A stretch of DNA of 64,000 bases from Anadara kagoshimensis. Lineage: Eukaryota; Mollusca; Bivalvia; Arcoida; Arcidae. Each line of letters starts with the position of its first letter. The stretch's first letter is position 1. Below are positions 1-10,058 of this stretch, in pieces. The notes beneath the pieces are model-generated. The model searched no databases, was not told where the DNA came from, and saw only the letters and a program-made list of their open reading frames with translations. The position numbers and the translations under genes were made by a program. The stretch covers positions 10,517,489-10,581,488 of the forward strand of contig CM037873.1 in the NCBI GenBank assembly GCA_021292105.1. The letters are read 5' to 3'.

Positions 1-1432
1 AGGTGCTGTCTTTTGGCAGATTTTCTACACCACTACATATCTATCGAGAGGTGCTGTCTTTTGGCAGATTTTCTACACCACTACATATCTATCGAGAGGT
101 GCGGTCTTTTAGCAGATTTTCTACATCACTACATATCTATCGAGAGGTGCTGTCTTTTGGCAGATTTTCTACACCACTACATATCTATCGACAGGTGGGG
201 TCTTTTAGCAGATTTTCTACACCACTACATATCTATCGAGAGGTGCGGTCTTTTGGCAGATTTTCTACACCACTACATATCTATCGACAGGTGGGGTCTT
301 TTAGCAGATTTTCTACACCACTACATATCTATCGAGAGGTGCGGTTTTTTGGCAGATTTTCTACACCACTACATATCTATCGAGAGGTGCGGTCTTTTGG
401 CAGATTTTCTACATCACTACATATCTATCGAGAGGTGCTGTCTTTTGGCAGATTTTCTACACCACTACATATCTATCGGGAGGTGCTGTCTTTTGGCAGA
501 TTTTCTACACCACTACATATCTATCGAGAGGTGCGGTCTTTTGGCAGATTTTCTACACCACTACATATCTATCGAGAGGTGCGGTCTTTTGGCAGATTTT
601 CTACACCACTACATATCTATCGAGAGGTGCGGTCTTTTAGCAGATTTTCTACACCACTACATATCTATCGAGAGGTGCGGTCTTTTGGCAGATTTTCTAC
701 ATCACTACGTATCTATCGAGAGGTGCTGTCTTTTGGCAGATTTTCTACACCACTACATATCTATCGAGAGGTGCGGTCTTTTGGCAGATTTTCTACACCA
801 CTACATATCTATCGAGAGGTGCGGTCTTTTGGCAGATTTTCTACACCACTACATATCTATCGAGAGGTGCGGTCTTTTAGCAGATTTTCTACACCACTAC
901 ATATCTATCGAGAGGTGCGGTCTTTTGGCAGATTTTCTACACCACTACATATCTATCGAGAGGTGCGGTCTTTTAGCAGATTTTCTACACCACTACATAT
1001 CTATCGAGAGGTGCGGTCTTTTAGCAGATTTTCTACACCACTACATATCTATCGACAGGTGGGGTCTTTTAGCAGATTTTCTACACCACTACATATCTAT
1101 CGAGAGGTGCGGTCTTTTGGCAGATTTTCTACACCACTACATATCTATCGAGAGGTGCGGTCTTTTAGCAGATTTTCTACACCACTACATATCTATCGAG
1201 AGGTGCGGTCTTTTAGCAGATTTTCTACACCACTACATATCTATCGAGAGGTGCTGTCTTTTAGCAGATTTTCTACACCACTACATATCTATCGAGAGGT
1301 GCGGTCTTTTAGCAGATTTTCTACACCACTACATATCTATCGAGAGGTGCTGTCTTTTGGCAGATTTTCTACACCACTACATATCTATCGAGAGGTGCGG
1401 TCTTTTAGCAGATTTTCTACACCACTACATAT
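1..1432. repeat. 48-bp minisatellite array, about 30 units
   Basis: About 30 head-to-tail units of 48 bp, cut by the left edge of the window and ending in a truncated unit near 1432. Units differ at a few fixed positions: GCG or GCT in the AGGTGC part, GGCAGA or AGCAGA, CACCAC or CATCAC, and a linked GAC/GGGG variant seen near 190, 286 and 1054. The period is a multiple of three, so two forward frames stay open for about 500 codons with a 16-residue repeat; a third is closed by TAG in the AGCAGA units. No signal peptide, splice context or non-repeat coding flank is visible, so the open frames are taken as a by-product of the period. Confidence 0.95.
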
Positions 1433-2227
1433 TTGTGTTTTTGGCATCTCGACAGCCAAGTTATGGCTCATTTTTCATTAGATCCATGTTGAAATTTCGA
1501 GCTGTCTGTACTGTACTCCAATGTGGGCACGTTCAATTCAATTAAAGATTGCTGCTGTTTTCTATTACAAAACTATTTCCTCCTAAGATGGCACTGTTGA
1601 TTATTGTGTATAATGTGATAAAGTTGACATGTGCTAAATACATATCTTTATGTTAATATGAAATGTAACTGCTTTGTTTTGACAAATATCCGTTAGCGTG
1701 CTTTAAATGAATCTGTATTGTACTACGTTAGCGCTTCGCTAGTCACCATTGTGGGTTATAATTATTAATTAAATGCTAAAATACGCATAAAAAACTTAGT
1801 TTCATGTTCATATTATTTTAGTTTGTGTATAATGTAATTATGTCCTCATCCATGGCCTAAATCTTTCAGTAAAGGTAAATCAATCCGAATGTTGTTTTTT
1901 TTGCTTCAAATCGGCTTGAGTGATCACACCCCCTTTTTTACTTCTACCGTGATGATGACGATTCTAGTTTTGTTTTGGCATAACAAGGATTTGATATCCA
2001 CCACCTGCAGCACTCTTACATAAACCCCAAAATATTTATGTGTTATAGTGTTAAAGACGGATAATGACGTGTTTAAGAATTAACGAGTATAAAAGTTCTG
2101 CATTGGATAACCGATTTAAGTTTATATACGTGTATGTCTTTATACTTCCGATAGTGTCGGTATCTCTGCTTGGTGGAAATTTCCCCGAAAATAGCTTTAC
2201 GCCATTCGCAAATTAAAACTAGTATGC

Positions 2228-2228
<1 letters not shown>
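1433..2228. other. AT-rich intergenic stretch, no gene seen
   Basis: Unique-looking AT-rich sequence between the minisatellite and a CA microsatellite. No open frame with protein-like composition was found on either strand. Confidence 0.5.

Positions 2229-2275
<47 letters not shown>
2229..2275. repeat. (CA)n microsatellite
   Basis: An uninterrupted run of about 23 CA dinucleotides. Short open frames across it (poly-His/Thr or poly-Cys/Val) are artefacts of the repeat. Confidence 0.98.
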
Positions 2276-2277
<2 letters not shown>

Positions 2278-2454
2278 GCCAATTCAAACTTTGCTTTGGG
2301 ATGTAGTTTGGACATATATCTATTGTTACATTTTTTTTGGGGGGGTGGTTTATGATGATTACAATGGTAATACTTATTTTGCCCCACGGCCGATAATTAG
2401 CGCTCTGAGTATTTCCGCTTTAAATATAGAAAGATTAAAAAATGCACTCGTGTT

Positions 2455-2650
2455 AATAAAAAAACCAGAAAAAACTAATCCATGCCAGAATCACAATCTA
2501 GAAACAAAGTAAAATCTTTGAAACTAAGAAATTAGGTTTAACACGTGAACTTCCATTAGGGAAGTGAGGACGGGTGCTCCGGAAGAATAAGCATCTCCTG
2601 TTTAGCTAGCTACTCCTTCAAGGTGTGTAATCACAATTGACTGAAAAGAA
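2455..2650 (-). mobile_element. Family A (Penelope-like) 3' end fragment
   Basis: Read on the minus strand this matches the 3' untranslated end of the element at 17650-18700. Diagnostic blocks are the GTTTAGCTAGCTAC motif, the GGGTGCTCCGGAAG hairpin arm and the CACGTGAACTTCCA block. The outermost tip is eroded. The RT-coding part is absent. Confidence 0.7.
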
Positions 2651-2786
2651 ATAATATATATTATCATTGCATATAATGGTGCATTGTACAATCATTATAC
2701 CCTTCTTTTAATCATTGCGTCATGTCAATATTAAAATAAACCCAAACTGTGTGCAGACAGAGCTCGTGAAAAAGAAAGCACCCGAA

Positions 2787-2937
2787 ACTTTGGCAAACGG
2801 AATGAACAATACTGCCGGTAAATGAAAAAAAAAACAATACTTTCGTTAAACGAAATGAAATATAATTTCGCTAAACGAAATGAACAATTCTTTCGCTAAA
2901 CGCAATGAAGAATACTTTCGTAAACGAAATGAGAAAC
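2787..2937. repeat. 25-bp tandem repeat, about 6 units, each with a near-palindrome
   Basis: Six degenerate units of about 25 bp. Each later unit holds a near-palindromic TTTCGTTAAACGAAA-type core followed by TGAACAAT. The second unit is disrupted by a run of A. Confidence 0.8.
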
Positions 2938-2957
2938 TTTTCTAACTAAAGTCTGTC

Positions 2958-3026
2958 CTAAATGGGATTCCAACCTAGGCATGAGAGGCGCTGTGATGTG
3001 TAAGTATCTGCCATCTGGATGTGTTA
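2958..3026 (-). other. Possible degenerate tRNA-derived (SINE-like) promoter remnant
   Basis: On the minus strand the sequence GGTTGGAATCC differs by one base from the polymerase III B-box consensus GGTTCGAATCC, and a weak A-box-like TGGCAGA lies about 36 bases upstream of it. No cloverleaf can be folded with confidence, so this is not called a tRNA gene. Confidence 0.2.
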
Positions 3027-3049
3027 ATATTCTAGTTTATGTGTAAGCA

Positions 3050-4371
3050 GTTTTCTTCTTTCATTCCCAACGGGTTTTACTGTGATCAACAGGGTTATAC
3101 TGAATACACTTTAAATAATACACTTGATGATAATGTTGAGTAGAACACAAGTGGATAACACTTTGTCATTATATCCGGTACGAATCAAACTATGGGAAAT
3201 TCTCAAATTTTGAGTCTTGTCCTTCTAATACACGATACATAGAAACATAGAAAGACACATTGCATCAGGTGGACTATAGCAATCTTCAGCAAACATTTAT
3301 CAATACCAAAAGTCATATCTCAGAATTCAACATAAAAGTGCCATGACATCATAATATTATTTTATTTTAAAATGCACAACTAAATTCTTAAACAGCCAAT
3401 AACTAAAGACTAAAGGCCAGCTGAAAACCACCCGGGCAAAAACATGTATAAAACTGAATTACATAAAAACTATGAAAAATCTGTATCTGACAACACCTAA
3501 AAATTATTAGGTATGATGTTGATAAGACGAATACTTGGTGCAGAACGACAAAACCATTCATCCATACTTTGAAGAAAATAACATAACTGTAAAATCATGG
3601 TATATGTGTCAAACGATACACTATTTCCTTGCCAAACCTCGAAAAGCGCAAAAAATAAAATCATCCATATATAACATGTAAAGGTTAATCAGCCATAATA
3701 GTGTATTTATTATTATTTTTTTTATATTTTTTTTCATTTTTATATTTACTAATAACATCGGTGTTAGTTCTTGTTTTGTCTTTTAAATGCCAAGTGATTA
3801 CTAAACGTTTTTTTAATTTTACAACACTAGATGACCCAAAGGTATTTTACCAAATCGACTTATATATCTATTTATTTATATAATTTATACATGAAGTACA
3901 AGTTTTAGCTCAAATAATTTTTCATTCACAAAATACAGTGATACAATAACATACATATATACATAATGAAAAGGATTCGAGAAAAAGACCAAGGTCTTAT
4001 ATAAACTCGTCTCCACAGTCTTTGCTTAAAATACATAAAGTTATAAGATCAGGAAAGCAAGTTTAAGAATTAAATATTCAAGAAAGTACGAGGTTTAGTT
4101 GCATGTACATGTGCGCATATTGGGATTGATAGACACATTTGAGAACATAATTTATCAAGCATTTCTGAAAACAAATGTAGGAATTATGATATATAAAATC
4201 TTCCTATTTTCTGTTTAAAAATTTAACCCCCGCATTACTAAGGAAATGATAAATGAAGACATTCAGGAAGAAAACAATACATATATACAATATATTGTAG
4301 GAATTACAACTGAATTAGTCATACATTATAATTACACTACATGACAATGTAGCTTTTACTCTTACTTCAAA
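3050..4371. other. AT-rich upstream region of the TRIM-like gene
   Basis: No gene seen. It contains a small internally deleted family B fragment near 3808-3858 and otherwise AT-rich sequence. A promoter for the downstream gene must lie here or behind an unseen 5' exon, but no clear TATA or initiator element can be singled out. Confidence 0.4.
3808..3858 (-). mobile_element. Family B (retrozyme-like) fragment, ribozyme core deleted
   Basis: The sequence reads TTTTAATTTTACAACACTAGA and then jumps to the TACCAAAT block that in full copies (54128-54365) lies about 80 bases further on. The intervening hammerhead core is missing. Confidence 0.5.
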
Positions 4372-6276
4372 ATGGCTACAACTGAACAGGACAATATGAA
4401 TAGAGATGACAAAATTTGTAATCTATGTGATACTAAAACGGTTTCAGTGTTAGCTACATGCGTGGACTGTGATATACAGATGTGTGAAATTTGTACAAAA
4501 GCCCATACAAGAGTCAAACTTACCAAAGACCACAAAATAGCATATAATGGACGCACAGAGTTAAAAAAGACTCATCACAGCAAACCTTGCTCTGTTCATT
4601 CTGGTGAGGATGTGACCTTTTACTGTTATACCTGTAACAGACTTATTTGTCCTCACTGCATCACTGGTTCCCATAAAGGACACCGATGCGCCGTTATCAA
4701 AGCAGTAGCACAGGAAATATCGGAAAAACTTGCACTAGGATTGGAGAATTTCAAATCAACTAAGATAGCAGTCATTAAATCAAAGATTGCTGAAGTGGAA
4801 AATCTCCAAAGTGAAAATGAAAACGTTGGGAAGCATAATAGTCAAAACATCGAGAAAAGAAAGGATGAACTTCTAAACGCAGTACAGGATGTAGCAGAAA
4901 GGTATTTAAATCAAAATTCAACCACAACAAGAGAGAATGAACAAAACTTATCAAAAATCCATGTAAATTTGAAAAATAAATTTACCGAAATGGAACGTTC
5001 ATACACAGAACATAGCGCTGCTCTTGATTCTGACGCGGGTATTGATGTGATAATAGCTTTCCTTAAAATGCAAGAGGGATTTGATTTGAGTTTTGACATT
5101 CCAAGCGTTAATGAACCCAACGTACCTATTAACAGATTTCTTCCCGGTAGTACAAGCGGGCCCTGTCTTCTGAACATGTTATTTGGATCCTTGGAGTCGG
5201 AAAAGGATACTGGGTGTGATTTTGAATCATCCGAAGATGAAGACACGGGGAATGATTTTGAATCATTCGAAGATGAAGACCAAACATCAATGCCAATTGG
5301 AAACCTTACGGAAAGTAATTCCAAAGAAATAAACCAAGATACACCACCTGTAAATGTGGCAGAGAGTCAACAAACACCACCCGTAAATGTAGCAGAGAGA
5401 CAATATACACAACCCGTAAATATGGCAGAGATTCGGCATAAACCACCCGTCAAGATCAATGTCAAAGTGTTATCTAAATTCAATCACCTTGGGGCAATCA
5501 TTACATGTCTGCATCCCTGTGCACAGAATAAGGTCTTAGTTTTTTGCCAAGATGATTATAAATACTACTATTTGAGCATGAAAGGGAAAGTCCTAAACCA
5601 ATACAGACAAGAGTTTATCATAAATGACTGTGTAACTTTTGGTGACAACACAGTTCTAGTTACCGATGTTGAGAACAAAACGATCAGCAAACTGCGTTTG
5701 TCGGGGGAACATATGACGGATATAAACCTTGCATTATTGTATCCGCTGTGTTTGTGCAAGTCCAGGGCTGGAAATATTTTAGTCACTGTTTGTGATGCCT
5801 TCACTTACGAAATCAAAGGAGACAGCAGACGGATGGTGATGCGGATTGATTTTAACGGGACAGAAATTGAGGCATACGAATATCATGACGGGAAACGATT
5901 GTTTACAAAAGCAATAGGGATAGATGAAAATACAAACGGGGATATATGCGTGATTGATAGATACAGTAAGAAGAAAGGAAGTCTCGTTGTCCTAAACAAA
6001 ACAGGAGAGTTTAGGTACAGATACAAAGGAGGACTGTACCAAACTCATTTTGACCCATTGAGGGTTAAATGTGACATACATGGTCATATGATTGTTACTG
6101 ACCGATGGGAAAACAAAATCCATCTTATTAACATTGCTGGCGAATTAGTTCAATATTTAATGACTGATACAAAGTTAAAACATCAGCCATTGTCTCTTGT
6201 ACCCACCAGATCTGGATTGTTATGGATAGGGTGTTGGGATGGACGTGTGTACCTTATTAGATATGTGGATCAATGA
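4372..6276 (+). CDS. TRIM-like protein: two B-boxes, coiled coil, C-terminal NHL-like beta-propeller; no RING
   Basis: 634 residues in one exon. Start context AAAATGG has A at -3 and G at +4. B-box 1 spans residues 15-56 (C16, C19, C30, C33, C38, C41, H45, H54). B-box 2 spans 68-106 (C73, H76, C85, C88, C93, C96, H101, H104). A charged helical region at about 112-230 is the likely coiled coil. Next comes a low-complexity linker (about 275-362) with an acidic 12-residue repeat twice and an 11-residue VNVAE repeat about three and a half times. The C-terminal ~270 residues show repeated GDNTVLVTD- and GHMIVTD-like strands typical of NHL-type six-bladed propellers. No RING finger precedes B-box 1, so ubiquitin-ligase activity is doubtful; scaffold or RNA/protein-binding roles as in TRIM2/3/56-like families are possible. 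Large families of such intronless genes are known in bivalves. A missing upstream RING exon cannot be excluded. Confidence 0.9.
   Translation: MATTEQDNMNRDDKICNLCDTKTVSVLATCVDCDIQMCEICTKAHTRVKLTKDHKIAYNGRTELKKTHHSKPCSVHSGEDVTFYCYTCNRLICPHCITGSHKGHRCAVIKAVAQEISEKLALGLENFKSTKIAVIKSKIAEVENLQSENENVGKHNSQNIEKRKDELLNAVQDVAERYLNQNSTTTRENEQNLSKIHVNLKNKFTEMERSYTEHSAALDSDAGIDVIIAFLKMQEGFDLSFDIPSVNEPNVPINRFLPGSTSGPCLLNMLFGSLESEKDTGCDFESSEDEDTGNDFESFEDEDQTSMPIGNLTESNSKEINQDTPPVNVAESQQTPPVNVAERQYTQPVNMAEIRHKPPVKINVKVLSKFNHLGAIITCLHPCAQNKVLVFCQDDYKYYYLSMKGKVLNQYRQEFIINDCVTFGDNTVLVTDVENKTISKLRLSGEHMTDINLALLYPLCLCKSRAGNILVTVCDAFTYEIKGDSRRMVMRIDFNGTEIEAYEYHDGKRLFTKAIGIDENTNGDICVIDRYSKKKGSLVVLNKTGEFRYRYKGGLYQTHFDPLRVKCDIHGHMIVTDRWENKIHLINIAGELVQYLMTDTKLKHQPLSLVPTRSGLLWIGCWDGRVYLIRYVDQ
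5206..5277 (+). repeat. 36-bp in-frame duplication coding an acidic 12-residue repeat
   Basis: Two adjacent 36-bp copies (5206-5241, 5242-5277) encode D-T-G-x-D-F-E-S-x-E-D-E twice, inside the linker of the TRIM-like gene. The copies differ at only a few bases. Confidence 0.9.
5335..5454 (+). repeat. 33-bp in-frame repeat, about 3.6 units
   Basis: Units at 5335-5367, 5368-5400, 5401-5433 and a partial one to about 5454 encode an 11-residue repeat with core T-P-P-V-N-V-A-E. It lies between the acidic repeat and the propeller, and so may vary in copy number without breaking the frame. Confidence 0.9.
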
Positions 6277-6299
6277 ACTTTAATTATCGACCACTCACC

Positions 6300-6835
6300 A
6301 GGAACAGACGATCTAATATTGGGCTGGTCGTTTCAATTTCATACAATATGTGGACCTTCTCCAATAGAATCCTAGTTTATTGTGGAGTGTTATGGTTAAA
6401 ATATTGGACTGGACTCTTGTAGTTCATAAGATATTTGATTCAATGGTTTTTCTCCGATAGGCCTAATCTGTTTCGGATTGTTATGGTTAAGATATTGGAC
6501 TGGATGTTTGCATTTCATTGGATATTAGGTTTAATGGACTTTGTCCGCTGATGTTTATCTGGTCCGAAGCGTTACGGTTAAGATATTTGACTGGACGTTT
6601 GTATATTTGGTTAAATAAACATTACCAGTTGGACCCAATCTGTATCGGATTATTACGATTACAATATTGGACTAGACCTTTGTACTTCATAATATATTTG
6701 GTTAAATCGAATTTTTCAGCTGGACCCAATCTATTATGGAGTATTACAGTTAAGATACTGGACTAGACGTTAGTATTTTAAACTTACAGGATTGGATTAT
6801 TTAGCTGTATTTTTAATGCAGCCAATCTGTTAATC
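6300..6835. repeat. About 91-bp tandem repeat, five or more units
   Basis: The block TTAAGATATTGGACTGGA or close variants recurs near 6394, 6486, 6577, 6658 and 6749, at spacings of about 91, 91, 81 and 91 bp. Each unit also carries a GGACCCAATCTG-like block. It lies directly after the TRIM-like stop codon and so probably in its 3' untranslated region. Confidence 0.85.
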
Positions 6836-7020
6836 TATCTTTACTTATAAAAAATATATTTTGCTAGGTTTTGTAATTTTGTTATAATGGGGTTTTGCAA
6901 TATCTTGAATGTTCATATCCTGATGTTTAGGCTTTTTTGTACCTTTTTGCTTGTTTTATTTTTGTAACTAATGGATACATATTAGTGAATGTGCAAAGAA
7001 CACAATTCCATGTTTTTTAA

Positions 7021-7026
7021 AATAAA
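7021..7026 (+). terminator. Candidate poly(A) signal of the TRIM-like gene
   Basis: AATAAA about 745 bases after the stop codon, followed by a T/G-rich stretch. It is the first good candidate after the 91-bp repeats; assignment is by position only. Confidence 0.4.
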
Positions 7027-7044
7027 GTCATTTGTTTTATTTTG

Positions 7045-8178
7045 TAAATGTTGATGATGTCTGTTTCCAAAACTATCCTGGATATATACTTCACGACCTA
7101 TAGTTACAAAAACCCTTCATTATTATAACCCAATCCCCGCAAACGAAGTTAAGGGTTATATAGGAATCGCTCTGTATGCATGTCTGTCCGTCTAGTTGTC
7201 CGTTCAAATATCGTGTCTGCTCCATATCTTTGCATAAATTTTAATCAAACTTGGCAAAAATGTAAACCAATATAAGACAATGTGTCGCATACCGAATTGT
7301 TGTGCATAAGTCAAAAGTCAATGTCAGGAGGTCAATGTTGGCTGCGGGGGGTTTTAGGCTCTCAAGTGACAGTTCTAGTTCATATTGATTTTACACGTGT
7401 TGGGTGTAGCTAGTTAGTCAGTGTTACAGTGTACATAATATTATTGTTTACTTTGTTTTCAATAACCAAAAATTGTATATTCATTATTTAATGTCCAGTC
7501 CATGTTTTGTATATTGTCCTTAACACAGGTGTGATTATCAAGTCCAGTATTTGTGCTTTTGTGGTGTCTTTTAACTGGGGTGAATGTGCTAGTTTTCATG
7601 AAGTGTATGATAGGTGTGTTAGAATTGATGAGTTAGCATTGTAACTAGTGACTAGTGATTTGTGTACTAAGGGGCAAATGCTGTATTGTATGTCTAGAAT
7701 TTTTGTGGTAACTATGGGGCTTAGTTAAATATTAAAATTTGGTATAATATTTGGTTTTAATATATATTGGTATAGCCCACTGCTATGGATTAAGGTATAT
7801 ATTATTGCTTTATTTCAAATAATATACTAGTTTCCAAAAAAGTAAGGATTTTTATGTTTGTATTTTGTAGTTTGGTTTTAAATGTGGGATGATAATGGAA
7901 AGAGATGAAAATTTGATTGTTGGAAATTATAATAGAAAATAAATATATATTGGAAAAAAGTGTTTTGTTTGCCTGAGATGAGATACCTAGGACTATCCAG
8001 AAATTCCCTTAAAATACCAACCCAACAGTGACAGTCAGAAGGCTTTTAACCTTTCAGAAAACCCTTCCTTACTTCCATGAAAGTTCATGTATTTAATTTA
8101 ATTTGCCACTTTTTAATGTTTTTACTTTGCTTTTGGGATTTTGATTTGGACATAGACTGGTATTGTTGTGTTTGATTG
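7045..8178 (+). mobile_element. Family A copy split by two insertions
   Basis: Three pieces of one plus-strand copy are collinear. 7045-7122 matches the last RT codons (GTTGATGATGTCTGTTTCCA, with CCTGGATATAT). 7381-7418 matches the ACACGTGTTGGGTGTAGCTAG block. About 8040-8178 matches the TTACTTCC to tip block ending TGTTTGATTG. The gaps hold a separate dispersed repeat (7123-7380) and about 620 bp of other DNA. Confidence 0.6.
7123..7380 (+). repeat. Dispersed repeat of the CCCCGCAAACGAAGTT type, nested in a family A copy
   Basis: It begins AACCCAATCCCCGCAAACGA, continues with a CTGTCCGTCTAGTTGTCCG stretch and the AATCAAACTTGGCA block, and ends in GTGACAGTTCTAGTT. From memory this layout resembles a repeat that is very common in mollusc genomes. 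No protein is encoded. Its class (SINE-like or other non-autonomous element) is not clear from one copy. Confidence 0.6.
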
Positions 8179-8179
8179 T

Positions 8180-9905
8180 AACGGTGCAATTTAAAATATC
8201 GGTGTAACAATTTCCACATTCCCCTTAATAAGGTGAACCATATCCTTACTTTAAAAGAAAAATAAAAGAACTTTATACAAAGTTAAAAATAAAACCAAGT
8301 AAAATATATTATTTTCTTTAAATCAAGAATTAAGACAAAATAAAAAGAACGGAATTAAAGTAGTTTAAATAATTAAATCACATTATTTTTCCCTCCGTTA
8401 GTTACAAAAACGGGTAAGGTTAAATATCTATGTTAAATATTAATTAATTTAAAATAGAAGACATTTGTTCCAAACACTATGACAAAAGGCTTGGAAAGAA
8501 CTGTCAACCCTAAAAGACAATCAAAAATATTGAATCTTGTGACCACTGATTATAAAAATACAGACGAGCATTAGCGTGAAACTGCAAATGGTTTGGTTAT
8601 AATACTATATTGGAAAACTTTATAATTACCCACTTATTTATATAACCAGTCGTCAATAAATATGGATGTTTCCATAGTTACAGAACATCAATACTTATGT
8701 CATCAACAAAAGTCACTTTAGGCATGGATTGGTGTATTTGTAATTTGTAAGATTTAGATTTTATGAAATAATTTTGTATCCATAGTGTCAAATTTTATTC
8801 ATTTAAATAAATTGGCAGGTGATGCGTATACACTAAAATTTTGAGAAAATCCTGCAATGCGTGGTGAATGTGATTTAGTATTGTTTCAACAAAAGTGTAC
8901 ATGTAGCTCAGCAATTCATGTTTGTTCCTACTAAATTATTGAATAGCAATCACCAGAGTAAGATTTAAGAAATATCGGAAGGTTACTCTGAGTTTCCCCA
9001 GTAAATAAGAACCGATAGACCGTCTCACTAAGTGGCAGAATTTTTGTGGGATGTAAAACACTATAACTCTATTCTTCTACACTATACAAATTCCGAGATC
9101 CATATAATCAAATCATGATTTCGTTCCATTACTTCAAGATCTGTATTTGGAGCATAACGTAGTACTACATTTCAATAAAGATGCGTAGCTATAGTGTTTA
9201 CTCACAAGTCAAGATACTTATATCGAGGCGGTTCTTTCTAGGACGGTGAATACAGGTGGCGACCATCTGCGTACTGTTGTATTTCTTTCTTGCACTTGTA
9301 TATATGGGTGTTTTGAATTCAATTGATTTTTTGTTTAGATTACCCTTCTAGACAAATCACTTTAACGTTCCAGAATATAGTCCATTATCTTTTCCTTGTA
9401 TAAACAGTATTGTTGTTATAACACAAACCCATCTTGTGATCTAAAACGTGGAATCAATTATCCATAATTATTAGCTCGGTGCCAAGCTCCTTACCGGTGT
9501 ATTCAGTTGAAGGTTACCATTTCAATTAAGTAGTAGATAAGATTTGATTTTGATTGATCTCACCGTCATTCAATTGGCCAAATTTATCAATAAATCAATG
9601 TATATTCTATACATTGAACGATCATTGACATCTACTAGTGAATGCTATTTCTAGTGTATGCAGAAAATTTGTTGTCATGTTATGAACATTACAAAATAAA
9701 TGTTTGAAAATGTGGAACGACTTACTGTATAACAGTTCCTGAGTTGGGTGGAATAGACAGCAGTGCATATATAAAAACATTCTGATCATTGCTTCCTCTT
9801 TCCGCCAAAGTATAGTCATTCAAATAGAAATTATGTTGCCATAAAATAACATATTTAAGATCTAGTTTTGATAAGGTTTATTTTGGTATAATTGCTGTAT
9901 CTACT
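8180..9905. other. AT-rich intergenic stretch, no gene seen
   Basis: No coding signal, RNA gene or clear repeat was recognised on either strand. Confidence 0.5.
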
Positions 9906-9907
9906 CT

Positions 9908-10058
9908 AAAGCTAACTAGCTAAACAGGAGGTGCTTACCCTTCCGGAGCACCCGGCCTCACTTGCCTTGTGGAAGTTCACGTGTCTAGCCTAACTTGTCA
10001 GTTCCAAAGTTTTTACTTGGATTGTGATTCGGACATGGATTAGTGTGTTTATTTTTTA
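9908..10058 (+). mobile_element. Family A 3' end fragment
   Basis: A clean match from CTAGCTAAACAGGAGGTGCT through the CCGGAGCACCCGGCCTCAC hairpin arm to the tip GGATTAGTGTGTTTATTTTT. A short deletion removes CTTTGCTTC before the tip. No RT sequence is left. Confidence 0.85.

Noticed and set aside
3-1545. Two open frames of about 500 codons across the 48-bp array
   Set aside because: The unit length is a multiple of three, so frames remain open by arithmetic. Two overlapping frames are equally open and no non-repeat coding flank exists.
2073-2512. Short frames over the CA microsatellite on both strands
   Set aside because: They are produced by the dinucleotide repeat and have no other protein character.
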